Source of the DNA: Amia ocellicauda | Taxonomy: Eukaryota > Chordata > Actinopteri > Amiiformes > Amiidae | Assembly: GCF_036373705.1 (NCBI RefSeq) | Contig: NC_089854.1 | Location: 21,825,839-21,889,838, forward strand | Length of the DNA: 64,000 bases | Reading direction: 5' to 3' | Part shown: piece after piece, positions 1 through 11,180 of the stretch | How positions within the stretch are numbered: position 1 is the stretch's first letter | How the letters are laid out: each line of letters opens with the position of its first letter | Notes under the pieces: model-generated | Told to the model about the DNA's origin: nothing | Database searches by the model: none | What the model saw: the letters and a program-made list of their open reading frames with translations, nothing else | Position numbers and translations under genes: made by a program

Positions 1-1767
1 AAAAGAGCAATATCAACTATCGCTGTTTCCACTACTAGTGTGATAGCACCGATAGTGCACAGCTGGTCAATTCTGCACGTCACATATGGTGAGAAAATGA
101 CAATACCAATGCATACGCACTAGTTATTGTTTTAAACTATTGATTCTGAATGAAGAATTGTATTTACTTTTCTCAGTTCATATAAAGTATCCAGTTCAAC
201 CTTCAGGTTTGACATTCCCCGATGTGTTATTCTTATTTGTATTTTCATTGCACACTTACATTGCAAGAAAACAGAAGTACTAGTTCCGTCAGCATCGAGG
301 GAGACGCAAAAGTTGTACAAAGGGAAAATACGGGGTTTCTCTTACCTGAACGGCCTGAACGTCACAAGGCATCTTCTCACCATTATTTTACTATCCGTGT
401 TTACAGCCATCATTTCCCAAAGCGAGCGGACACGCAGTGAGCCTCAGGCATCCTGCAGTTTACAGCCAGCCGCCTGCCAGAGGGATGCAGACGGACACTG
501 AGAGCAACGTTGTATTAGTTGGCAAGTCAAAGGCACAATCTCACTGCGCGGCTCCACACCAGGCACGGAATCACATCCATAAGTTTCTCTGCCAGTTTAA
601 ATCCCACTGCCGCTTTCAGGATGACCAAGAGCTGCGGGGTTTCTGGGGTCGCAAGCTTTCCGATTCGTCTTTTACCACCTGGCGCGTCGCCGCATCTACA
701 AAAAGGACAGGTAAAAGCTCAAAAAATGTGCAAGGCTGCTCTCTACATCGATATAGTGATGCCAATAACAGCAAGAAAATAAATAATACACACATGTATA
801 CGAATATGTATATATTTAAGAAAGACAAAGAAAGAAAGAAGGCTGGAGAGAAAAGATCCACAAGAGAAAGCGCAATCGAAGATCCCTTTGTTACTCCAGA
901 ACCAAGACATCCTTACTTCAGTGCTGCGAGCAAAGCGCAGACGGGGATGCCTTGATCTCCTGTACAAACACAGAGAGGCACAAAGCGCCAGACCTCCGTC
1001 CTGCCACCGCTGGGTAACTGCGCCTCAGCCTCCTGGTGAAATGTGTGCGTTGGTTTCTTTCGGGAGGGTTGAGACATTGCAAGGTATTTCACTATGTCTT
1101 GCTGCTCCTGTTGAATTGGTGCAGCGCCGCCTATCGGTTCCCCACATTTTGCGTGCCAATCAATTTGCCACATTCCTATGAAGGGGAAGAACCTTTTGGA
1201 AAGGTTGCGGGTATAGGACGACCCACGAATCTGAAATGTGCAGAGGTGGATCACACATACAAACATAAAAAATACAAAATATTTGTGCCAGACAGGATAC
1301 GCCAATCAAGTACAACTTTGTAGTGGATTTATTTTAAAATTCTACTTAAGATCTTTACTTATCCGTAGTTGTTGTTATTTGTATTGGTGATATTATGTGT
1401 GGTAACCTACAGAACATAAACTATATTATAATTACTTCAGGACAAATGTATTATTCATATTGTAACTTAAACCAAAGTGAAGTGCGGATGCGATGGGTCG
1501 AGTCTGCTTCAGCACCACGGACAGCTCTCGCTCCTGTCCGGGTGATTGTGTTCAGCAGGAGCGACACCTAGTGGCCTGTGACGGGATCTGAGGATTATTT
1601 ACGCACAGTTTACCGGCCAACTCGGTAAAAACACGGGGTTTTAAATGAATAAAATTGTATTCATAATTGAATTCGCCATGTTGTTTTAATGCATTCATCA
1701 TCTGTAAAATTAATGCGCCATGTGCAAGTTTGTTAGCCAAAAGTACGGGCATCTGCATCAACAGCCC

Positions 1768-1769
<2 letters not shown>
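1..1769. other. Gene-free stretch, no feature recognised
   Basis: The overlapping ORFs here (for example 437-955 on plus and 913-1305 on minus) show no recognisable domain, no convincing splice context and no family similarity. I see unique-looking DNA of mixed composition, becoming AT-rich near 1320-1480, and nothing that supports a gene. Confidence 0.6.

Positions 1770-1820
<51 letters not shown>
1770..1820. repeat. (CT)n microsatellite
   Basis: About 25 uninterrupted CT units. The minus-strand ORF over it is only a run of alternating Arg-Glu and is not a gene. Confidence 0.97.
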
Positions 1821-1823
<3 letters not shown>

Positions 1824-2376
1824 AAGCTGGCGTGAGCAATTTGTCTTAGCAAGTTTTCATATGCATTTAAATATAAGCCCCCCCATGCATGAGTAATGAA
1901 ATGCAGAGTCGCCTTTATGAAAAGTAAGTGAATGGGAACTGGCAGTCATATCGGGTGAACACACCGGAGGTTGGAGAAGACTATTAAACGAGATTGGATG
2001 TTAAACTGACAGACAGACTCAGGTGCGGCCCAGTGATATGATTTTGGTCCCATCCGCGCCTCAGAAGCGGTTCCAGCCCTTGAGTTCAATGACATTAAAG
2101 CGAGACGAGGGAGTTGAGAATTAAGTCCATTACTGAGGCGGTGAGTCGCTCCGAAAGCGAGGGGGAGGAATGAAAATTAGCACTTTTGTCTCACAAATTA
2201 GGAATGCACCTCAGGGGGACAACAGATTACCATCGAAACGGATGGCAACTTAAAATAGGCAGCGCGATACACAGAGAGAACAGATGGGAGGGCGAGACAG
2301 AAAGGAGAGGGGTGGGGATCGGGCTGTGGAATCGGCAGAGACAGACATGGTGATGGGAGAAAGTGTGCAGAGCGTG
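1821..2376. other. Unique spacer, nothing recognised
   Basis: No ORF with a recognisable domain and no repeat family seen. The stretch becomes purine-rich toward the CA block that follows. Confidence 0.5.
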
Positions 2377-2438
2377 GGACACACACACAAACATAAAGGG
2401 ACACGTGTACAAGCATGCACACACAGAGAGACAGACAG

Positions 2439-2469
<31 letters not shown>

Positions 2470-2518
2470 GAGAGACAGACAGGCAAACACACACACACAC
2501 ACACAGAGAGACAGACAC

Positions 2519-2558
<40 letters not shown>

Positions 2559-2568
2559 AGACAGACAC

Positions 2569-2617
<49 letters not shown>

Positions 2618-2877
2618 GATGTGCACAGGCATGCACACACACAGATACACAGAGAGAGATATACACACATACAGGGACACATAGATACACACAGATAGAG
2701 ATATACACACACAATCACACAGAAAGGGACACACAGATATACAGAAATATATACACACAGATATCTACACAGAAACACGCACACAGACACAGATATATAA
2801 AACACACAGACACACACATACACACAGAGATGCAGACATATATACACACAGACACACAAACACAAGCACATACACAG

Positions 2878-2914
<37 letters not shown>

Positions 2915-3083
2915 GATACATATATCTACACACACATACACACAAAGACATAGAGATATATACACACAGACACATACACACAAACACATACACAGAGAGA
3001 TACAGATATACACACACACAGACAGACAGACACACAGAGATACAGAGAAACACACACACACACAGACACAGATATACAGCATT
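2377..3083. repeat. Compound (CA)n / CAGA microsatellite block
   Basis: About 700 bp of CA tracts broken by GAGAGACAGACA-type units, followed by a degenerate part of ACACAGATATA and ACACAGACAC motifs. Near 2426-2580 a longer unit (AGAGAGACAGACA, then GGCAAA or CGCAAA, then a CA tract) recurs four times, so there is higher-order structure. All long ORFs across it are low-complexity Cys/Val or Thr/His translations. Confidence 0.97.
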
Positions 3084-3859
3084 CTACTCCTGTCAGCCCC
3101 ACAGCACACAGATCCCTTACTTCACTGTGTTCAAAGCCCGGGAACGGAGAGACTAATCCGTGGCAGCACTGTGTGAGATGAAAGAGGGCAGGGATTTGTT
3201 GTATGATGTTAATGTGTGGTAATAAGGGCAGAGGAAATAAAACGGCCACAGGAAAGACATCAGACGAAGGGCAGGAATCCTTGAACTGGGGCTCTGAGTG
3301 CAGAGCAGTGTGGCTTAAAGGTGACACAGGAAACGTGCAACACACATCCATCAGGAGACTTTGTTTTTGGGGGTTGTTGTGGTCTAAATATGTGTGTCTA
3401 TTTTGACTCAGAAATAAGAACTCCATTTCCAAATATGCTGAAGTTCTGTCACGGGGTTTAAAGCCTTCTCTACTTCTCATATTGACTTCTGCACACGAAC
3501 AGTAAAATAAACCATTTTAAATGTTCCCATTCAATGGCTTTTGCTCATTCACCTCAGTGTGCCCCCCCCCCCCCCCCCCACATACACACACACAACTGCA
3601 CGTTTGATTGATAAAGCAATCTCCAGGCATAAGCAGAAAAGTGAGCTGATTTGGCTGAGCTGTTACCTTGATTTTTTCGCATTTTCTCCGAGGCAGGCAG
3701 CAGGTCACGGCTCGCTCTGTTGTGACAGCTACTCTCACACTCCAGTCTGCAGCAGAACAACACACTGAGGGTCTGTGGAAAAGCTTAACTAAACCTGATT
3801 GAGCTGGAGTCAGGAGAGTGATGTGGAATTGAAAAGCTGGCGTTGAAAAGAAGACAATT

Positions 3860-3871
<12 letters not shown>
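3084..3871. other. Unique spacer with an 18-base C tract
   Basis: No gene recognised. A run of 18 C residues sits at 3562-3579, followed by a short CA tract. The ORFs here match nothing I know. Confidence 0.5.

Positions 3872-3906
<35 letters not shown>
3872..3906. repeat. (TA)n microsatellite, target of the Tc1 insertion
   Basis: A perfect TA tract that ends exactly where the inverted terminal repeat of the next Tc1 element begins. Tc1 elements duplicate a TA dinucleotide, so this tract is a natural target. Confidence 0.9.
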
Positions 3907-3909
<3 letters not shown>

Positions 3910-5089
3910 TCACCTAAAGGATTATTAGGAACACCTGTTCAATTTCTCATTAATGCAATTATCTAACCAACCAATCACATGGCAGTTGCTTCAATGCATT
4001 TAGGGGTGTGGTCCTGGTCAAGACAATCTCCTGAACTCCAAACTGAATGTCTGAATGGGAAAGAAAGGTGATTTAAGCAATTTTGAGCGTGGCATGGTTG
4101 TTGGTGCCAGACGGGCCGGTCTGAGTATTTCACAATCTGCTCAGTTACTGGGATTTTCACGCACAACCATTTCTAGGGTTTACAAAGAATGGTGTGAAAA
4201 GGGAAAAACATCCAGTATGCGGCAGTCCTGTGGGCGAAAATGCCTTGTTGATGCTAGAGGTCAGAGGAGAATGGGCCGACTGATTCAAGCTGATAGAAGA
4301 GCAACTTTGACTGAAATAACCACTCGTTACAACCGAGGTATGCAGCAAAGCATTTGTGAAGCCACAACACGTACAACCTTGAGGCGGATGGGCTACAACA
4401 GCAGAAGACCCCACCGGGTACCACTCATCTCCACTACAAATAGGAAAAAGAGGCTACAATTTGCACAAGCTCACCAAAATTGGACAGTTGAAGACTGGAA
4501 AAATGTTGCCTGGTCTGATGAGTCTGGATTTCTGTTGAGACATTCAGATGGTAGAGTCAGAATTTGGCGTAAACAGGATGAGAACATGGATCCATCATGC
4601 CTTGTTACCACTGTGCAGGCTGGTGGTGGTGGTGTAATGGTGTGGGGGATGTTTTCTTGGCACACTTTAGGCCCCTTAGTGCCAATTGGGCATCGTTTAA
4701 ATGCCACGGCCTACCTGAGCATTGTTTCTGACCATGTCCATCCCTTTATGGCCACCATGTACCCATCCTCTGATGGCTACTTCCAGCAGGATAATGCACC
4801 ATGTCACAAAGGTTGAATCATTTCAAATTGGTTTCTTGAACATGACAATGAGATCTCAACCCAATAGAGCATCTTTGGGATGTGGTGGAACGGGAGCTTC
4901 GTGCCCTGGATGTGCATCCCACAAATCTCCATCAACTGCAAGATGCTATCCTATCAATATGGGCCAACATTTCTAAAGAATGCTTTCAGCACCTTGTTGA
5001 ATCAATGCCACGTAGAATTAAGGCAGTTCTGAAGGCGAAAGGGGGTCAAACACAGTATTAGTATGGTGTTCCTAATAATCCTTTAGGTA
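3907..5089 (+). mobile_element. Tc1-like transposon A, nearly full length
   Basis: The left terminus (3911-3935) and right terminus (5065-5088) are inverted repeats of one another, a perfect 24-base match of the form ACCTAAAGGATTATTAGG followed by AACACC. Between them lies a plus-strand Tc1-type transposase. The outermost bases of the right end are missing: the sequence runs from the TTTAGGT tip directly into an inverted copy of the same terminus. Sequence order, the TA-tract target and the transposase place it in the Tc1/mariner superfamily. From memory it is very close to a family widespread in fish, which would mean a young copy. Confidence 0.95.
4055..5060 (+). pseudogene. Tc1-like transposase of element A, broken near the C-terminus
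   Basis: Cut-and-paste transposase of the DDE type. Residues 1-110 form the paired-like helix-turn-helix DNA-binding region (FERGMVVGARRAGLSISQ onward). The catalytic core follows, with the first Asp in AWSDESGF and the second in FQQDNAPCH. The reading frame stops at 4814-4816. The C-terminal part with the third acidic residue (DLNPIEHLW) and the end LKAKGGQTQY is present at about 4853-5060 but in another frame. This indicates a nonsense change plus a small indel near 4850. The stop sits where the family usually has an Arg codon, suggesting CGA to TGA decay (from memory of the family). Not functional as it stands. Confidence 0.92.
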
Positions 5090-5129
5090 ATTGTTATTAG
5101 GAACACCATACTAATACTGTGTTTGACCC
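5043..5129. repeat. Perfect palindrome at the junction of two Tc1 elements
   Basis: Arm 5043-5077 is the exact reverse complement of arm 5095-5129 (35 of 35 bases), with a 17-base spacer. It is the right terminus of element A followed by an inverted copy of the same terminus, which forms the left edge of element B. Confidence 0.95.
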
Positions 5130-6510
5130 TTTGCCTTCAAAACAGCATCAGTTCTTCTTGGTACACTTGCACAAAGTCAGGGATTGTAGGTATATAGTCA
5201 GGTGTATGATTAAACAATTATACCAAACAGGTGCTAATGATCATCAATTCAATATGTAGGTTGAAACACAATCATTAAGTGAAACAGAAACAGCTGTGTA
5301 GGAGGAATAAAACTGTGTGAGGAACAGCCAAACTCAGCTAACAAGGTGAGGTTGCTGAAGACAGTTTACTGTCAAAAGTCATACACCATGGCAAGACTGA
5401 GCACAGCAACAAGACACAAGGTAGTTATACTGCATCAGCAAGGTCTCTCCCAGGCAGACATTTCAAGGCAGACAGGGATTTCCAGATGTGCTGTCCAAGC
5501 TCTTTTGAAGAAGCACAAAGAGATGGGCAACGTTGAGGATCGTAGACACAGTGGTCAGCCAAGGAAACTTACTGCAGCAGATGAAAGACACATCATGTTT
5601 CCTTCCCTTCGCAATCGGAAGATGTCCAGCAGTGCCATCAGCTCAGAATTGGCAGAAAACAGTGGGACCCTGGTACACCCATCTACTGTCCGGAGAAGTC
5701 TGGTCAGAAGTGGCCTTCATGGAAGACTTGCGGTCAAAAAGCCATACCTCTGACGTGGCAACAAGGCCAAGCAACTCAACTATGCACGAAAACACAGGAA
5801 CTAGGGTGAAGAAAAATGGCAGCAGGTGACTGATGAGTCTAAATTTGAAATATTTGGCTGTAGCAGAAGGCAGTTTGTTTGCTGAAGGGCTGGAGAGCGG
5901 TACACAAATGAGTGTCTGCAGGCAACAGTGAAGCTTGGTGGAGGTTCCTTGCAAATTTGGGGCTGCATTTCTGCAAATGGAGTTGGGGATTTGGTAAGAA
6001 TTAATGGTCTCCTCAACACTGAGAAGTACAGGCAGATACTTATCCATCATGCAATACCACCAGGGAGGCATCTGATTGGCCCCAAATATACATACAGCAA
6101 CAGTCATTAAGAAGTATCTTCAACGTAAAGAAGAACGAGGAGTCCTGGAAGTGATGGTATGGCCCCCACAGAGGCCTGATCTCAACATCATCGAGTCTGT
6201 CTGGGATTACATGAAGAGAGAAGCAACTGAGGCGCCTAAATCCACAGAAGAACTGTGGTTAGTTTGGGCCAACCTACCTGCCAAGTTCCTTCACAAACTG
6301 TGTGCAAGTGTACCTAGAAGAACTGATGCTGTTTTGAAGGCAAAGGGTGGTCACACCAAATATGGATTTGATTTAGATTTTCCTTTTGTTCACTCACTTT
6401 GCATTTAGTTGATGAATATAATCTATTAACATGTCTATTTTTGAAAGCATTCTTACTTTACAGCATTTTTTCCACACCTACCTAAAATGTCTGCAGGTGT
6501 GTAATATATG
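5095..6510 (+). mobile_element. Tc1-like transposon B, chimeric left end
   Basis: A second Tc1 family, distinct from A, with long terminal inverted repeats that include C-terminal transposase coding sequence. The left segment 5127-5173 is the reverse complement of 6301-6347 with one mismatch in 47. The outer left tip (5095-5129) is instead A-family terminus, so the element is a recombinant of two Tc1 families joined at the shared string around GACCC/TTTGCC. The right boundary near 6510 is approximate. Confidence 0.88.
5388..6391 (+). pseudogene. Tc1-like transposase of element B, degraded
   Basis: The N-terminal helix-turn-helix is intact from MARLSTATRHKVVILHQQ at 5388 to a stop at 5751-5753. 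Further pieces follow in shifted frames: LWGVGVW-type core around 5928-6050 (visible as KLGGGSLQIWGCISANGVG) and the C-terminal third with DLNIIESVWDYMKREA and VPRRTDAVLKAKGG up to about 6360. Several frame changes and stops separate them. The same order (HTH, DDE core, Asn-Pro/Ile-Glu motif) is diagnostic of Tc1 transposases. Confidence 0.9.
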
Positions 6511-6528
6511 AGAGAGAGACAGACACAA

Positions 6529-6558
6529 GGGTGTCTGCTAATAAATAAATAATAATAT
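6529..6558 (+). repeat. L2-type LINE/SINE 3' tail remnant
   Basis: GGGTGTCTGCTAATAAATAA and the following AATAAT match the 3' tail found in reverse orientation at 30265-30310 of this window. This tail is typical of fish L2-type LINEs and the SINEs that use them. Only the tail is visible here. Confidence 0.6.
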
Positions 6559-6559
6559 A

Positions 6560-9112
6560 CATACAGTCATTCTGTAGATGCTTGCTAAAGCTGTGGTTTC
6601 TTCTTTGGCAAAAATGTTTGTCACTTAATTGCTCCATAGCAATGTGTAACATGGGGAGGTCACTGTCAAACTACGCCACCCTGTTGATTTGCTTAAGGGG
6701 TCAGTGTCCCCTAAATTCACTTCTATAATACCTTCCCCGAGATCTTTTTACCAGTTAAGTGGCCACAGAATTGTAAGATTTAAGTCTTTATTTTCACATA
6801 AAACAATAGATTTAAAAAAGGCAGATGTTTCCAATGACAAATTATCACATTCATGTAGATACAATCAATAAAATACAGAGATTAAAATAGGCTTATACTC
6901 ACAGTCACACACAAGTGGAGTGCAGGAGAGAACAATAAACAACTAGCACATTAAACTAAAATACCCCACTTCTCCATAACATCACCCATCAAATATAGTA
7001 TTTTCCTATCTAAATATCTCCTTAGTTTCTGCATTTTAGTTTATCTTCATTTCCCTGCACTGCACAGTCACTCCATCCTGCAACAAACAAAAACTAAAAG
7101 CTGTTCCCAATTATCCAGTTAACAATCAATTAAAAGGTTTGCTAGTTAGAGCAGCCTGGGGACCAGAGATCACCTAGTGAAATAACATAATAATAACACA
7201 AAAGAAACCATGCAAAACATAATGTGAATAAAAATAAAACAACTGAAACTATGCAAACAAAGAAAAACTCTTAAGTATAATCCTGTTACAAATGTATCCC
7301 AGAGAATCTTGGAGGACTTGCCTGGGATGTCCTGGATGAACACACAGATACAACTGCTTTTCCAATTTCTTATTTTGAAGAGGCTGGAAATGAATGCAAC
7401 ACTGATGTAAAATAAAAAGGGATCTTTCTGGCCTATTACCAATAACTCGATCAGAATCTTTGTTGACAAGTATAGGGTTGATTCTGCGCCAGGCAAAAGG
7501 CAAAAGCTTTCATTGACGTCAAAAAGTGCCATCGCTGCTGACGTAGACAGTGAGCAGATCGAGAAGTTGTGGCCGCCTCATGGATAGAGATTTAAAATTC
7601 CCCTCCTACCTGCTACATCTTCAAACATATAGCAAATTGCACTTTTGGTCGATTTCAAAGTTGAAGTTGAAGTCCCTGTCGCAGTCCTGGTTTGTGCAGC
7701 GGCGTGTCTCCTGGCACAAATCATCTCATCACAATTCCAGACACAGGTGTGCCAACAGCTGGCCCTCGCTTCTTCTAATTGCGGTATTAATTACGCAAAA
7801 TGGCCTGTTTTATCACTTTACAAGTGTCTCGTGCGAAGTGCGGGAGAAACACTTGCACGTGGCATTTTAAGATCTTTGAATATTTAATGCAATCTTTGAA
7901 CCCTTTGTAATACCATTAACTGTGAAGTTGTGTTGTTTTTAGTTTCAATCGTTCATGTTTTCAAAGGTTATAAATGTGATTCAGACCCCCAAAAGAAACT
8001 ACTCTGTGTTCAGAGCAGGTCTCCTTTGAAAATAACAAAGCCAGGGAGACGGCTAATTTCTAATCTTACCGTGGATTTCATAGCCTGGCCTTTGTGTGAA
8101 ATGATTACAAACTGCGGGGAAAAAAGAAATTACTCAGACAAGCAGAAATGTTGAATTAGCATTCCGCGGATATGGTCCCTGGACAAGTGCGATAAACTTG
8201 TTTTGAAAGGGAAGACTTTGTGTGTGTTGAAAAGGAAAGCAAATTGATTCACATACTATAAACGTGCTTTAGTCAAGGCGAGTTATTTTATTATTTACAT
8301 ATTTTAAAAGGATTGGAGTGCTACGAAGTTCTAATGCAGTTTTAACATGTGGTCTGAACTCACACACACATCTTAAACAGGGAAATAAAGGATGGTGTCC
8401 TACATCTATTGTCACAACTACCCAAGATGATTATTACTAATAAATTAATTGTGCTTTTATCTTAAAACTGTGCCTAGTTAACATAATGACGGATTTTAAA
8501 GAGGGCATCCACAGCTCTTTAGAAAGGGGAAGAGGTTGTGTCGAACTCGACTCCAGAGGTCATCTGGCAGCACAAGCCTGCTCTCACACAGCCGTGCTTG
8601 AACAGAGCATACACAACTGCCAGACTTGTTCATTTTTGGATAACCGGGAGCCGCTTGCGGAGCACAGCCAATTACCTTTGTTCAGTGTATAAAAGCAGTA
8701 CCTTAAACTGTTGCTCGGGTCACAGTGATAGGTTAGAGAACTTAAAGAGATTTCCAAGAGGGAGAAATCCAATTTAATTTCATCAGCAGCATCTTTGCAC
8801 TTCAAGGCACTCGACTGGCCAGTACTTTCGCGTGAGGATGATAATTGGATTCCGATTTTCAATCCAAACACAGCGCGTACATTAAAAACCCCTCACCATA
8901 TTAATTTACTCAGAAACATAATTGGAAAACAGAAAGCTTTTTATTCACCATTAGGCCCCACTCTTTATTATCTTCCTAGGCATACAAGGCTGCAGATACA
9001 CCATGGCGTTAAACTGGAGGGCATAAGGACAAGGAATTTCACACTAAAGTACATACTTCCAGCGGTTTAAAGTCACGACAAAGGGCACAATCCATGGTAC
9101 TGAACCCCAGCA
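6560..9112. other. Gene-free stretch, no feature recognised
   Basis: Short ORFs on both strands have no recognisable domains. A TATAAAAG string occurs near 8688 in AT-balanced DNA but no exon could be assigned to it. Nothing else seen. Confidence 0.5.
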
Positions 9113-9565
9113 TAGTTTTAAGAACATAAGAACATAAGAAAGTTTGCAAACGAGAGGAGGCCATTCCACCCATCGTGCTCGTTTGGTGTCCATTAATAAC
9201 TGAGTGATCCAAGGATCCTATCCAGTCTATTTTTAAATGTTCCCAAATTTTTAGCTTCAAACACATCGCTGGGGAGTTTGTTCAGATTGTGAAGACTCTC
9301 TGTGTGAAGAAGTGTCTCCTGTTTTCCATTTTGAATGCATTGAAGACCAATTTCCATTAGTGTCCCCGGGTGCGTGTTTCCCTGCTGATCTGGAAAAGCT
9401 CCTCTGGTTTGATGTGGTCGATGCCTTTCATGATTTTGAAGACTTGGATCAAGTCCCCACGTAGTCTCCTCTGTTCCAGGGTGAAAAGGTTCAGTTCCTC
9501 AGTCTCTCAGTAGGACATTCCCTTCAGACCTGGAATAAGTCTGGTTGCTCTCCTCTGAACTGCCT

Positions 9566-10586
9566 CTAGAGCAGCGATATCTTTCTTGAAGTGTGGAGCC
9601 CAGAACTGTACACAGTATCCAGATGAGCTCTAACTAGTGCATTGTACAGTCTGAACATTACTGACCTTGTTCTCAATTCTACACTTTTGACAATATACCC
9701 TAACATTGTGTTTGCCTTTTTTATTGCTTCCCCACATTGTTTGGATGGAGAAAGTGAGGAGTCCACATAGACTCCTAGGTCTTTCTCATGCGGTACTTCA
9801 TCTAGTTCTATTCCTCCCATAGTGTAATTATATTGGACATTTTTGTTACCTTGCATGTAATACCTTGCACTTGTCCACATTGAATTTCATCTGCCAGGTG
9901 TCTGAATGTTATCTAAGTCCCTTTGAATAGCCTGTGCTGCCGAGATTGTATCTGCTGAGCCACCTATTTTAGTATCATCTGCAAATTTGACAAGTTTGCT
10001 AACTATCCCAGAATCCAGATCATCAATATAGATTAGAAAAAGCAAAGGCCCTAGTACTGATCCCTGTGGAACTCCACTAACAACCTCACTCCAGTTAGAA
10101 GCGACTCCTCTAATCGATACCCTCTGTTTCCTAGACATCAACCAGTTCATAATCCATCTACTTACATTACCCTGAATGCCTACAGCTTCCAATCTGAGGA
10201 TCAGTCTTTGGTGTGGAACCTTATCAAAAGCTTTTTTTAAAATATATCATATAATATGCTTTCACATGATCTACAGCTGCAGTTGCGTGTTCAAAACATT
10301 CTAATAAATTAGTAAGACATGATCTGCCTCGTCTAAACCCATGTTGACTATCTGCAAGAATATGGTTTTCATTAAGATGCTCCTCTATTTTCTGTCTAAT
10401 CATTTTTTCCAACATTTTACAGGTGATGCAGGTGAGACTGATGGGTCTGTAATTTCCTGGCTCAGTTTTGTCCTCTTTCTTGTGGATTGGTGTAACATTT
10501 GCTGTCTTCCAGTCAGTCGGCACATCCCCTGTTCTAAGTATCATTTGGCATATTTTAGTTAGTGGCCTATAAATAATTTCCCTCAT
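9566..10586 (-). pseudogene. LINE reverse transcriptase, frameshifted
   Basis: Three frame segments make one reverse transcriptase. 10224-10586 has PVSLT-type motif YRPISLTCITCKMLEK and ADSQHGFRRGRSCLTNLL. 9887-10192 has GVPQGSVLGPLLFLIYIDDL and the catalytic box FADDTKIGG. 9566-9880 has the thumb-like KDLGVYVDSSLSPSKQC. The active-site Asp-Asp is preserved but frameshifts near 10240 and 9885 separate the parts, so no intact product is made from this copy. Confidence 0.93.
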
Positions 10587-10760
10587 TTCTTTAAGTACTG
10601 TTTTTTGGTCCTCAATTTGCCAAGTTTTGGTTCAAATTTCTCCTGAGCCTCAAGTAGAATATTCTTAAAATATAACCATCCATTTTCAACTGACTCTGTA
10701 TCCAGTGTGCTCTAGTCTAACTCTTCTAAGTGCCGCCTCATACCTTCAAGGTTTGCTTTT

Positions 10761-11143
10761 CTAAAATTGTAGACCATTGGTCCTTGTTTTTTGAAAGAAT
10801 GACTCAAAGCTAACCATATTGTGATCACAATTTGCCATTGGTTCTCTAACTAGTGTCCCTCTGACTATATCTTGGTCATTTGAAAAGATCAAGTCAATGC
10901 ATGCACTCTCCCTGGTTGGTTCCCTGACAAATTGAGTTAGAAAGCAGTCATTTACCATCTCAACCATTTCTATTTCTGCTTCTGTAGTCCCAACTGGGCT
11001 TTCCCAGTCTATGTTTGGGAAATTGAAATCCCCCATTATAACAGCCACATCCTTGCTACATGCAGTCCTGATTACACTGTACAATGCAACATCTTTCTGA
11101 ATATCTGAGTTGGGTGGTCTGCAACACACACCTGTCAGTTGTA
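10761..11143 (-). pseudogene. LINE endonuclease domain (APE type), partial
   Basis: Contains GVCCRPPNS, VIMGDFNFPNIDWE, FVREPTRESACIDLIFSND and CDHNMVSF, the ordered motifs of the apurinic/apyrimidinic-type endonuclease of CR1/L2/jockey LINEs. The catalytic Asp/Asn of GDFN and the terminal D-H (CDH) are present. The N-terminal catalytic Glu motif is missing because of 5' truncation. Confidence 0.9.
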
Positions 11144-11180
11144 AATGAGAAAACACCCACGTGATTTTAATAAACATTAA

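Larger units (their letters stand above)
9113..11180 (-). mobile_element. CR1/L2-like non-LTR retrotransposon, 5'-truncated and mutated
   Basis: Read on minus, the element runs endonuclease, linker, reverse transcriptase, C-terminal region, short 3'UTR and a tail of repeated CTTATGTT units (9119-9140). The 5' end near 11180 falls within the endonuclease, so it is 5'-truncated as expected from target-primed reverse transcription. The coding region is interrupted by frameshifts. A second piece of the same family lies on plus at 44400-44618. Confidence 0.92.

Noticed and set aside
437..955. 172-codon plus-strand ORF
   Set aside because: No recognisable domain, biased composition and overlap with equally long ORFs on the other strand; no promoter or splice evidence.
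2198..3156. Long ORFs on both strands (up to 290 codons)
   Set aside because: They are translations of the CA/GA microsatellite (Cys-Val or Thr-His runs) with no domain and no splice support.
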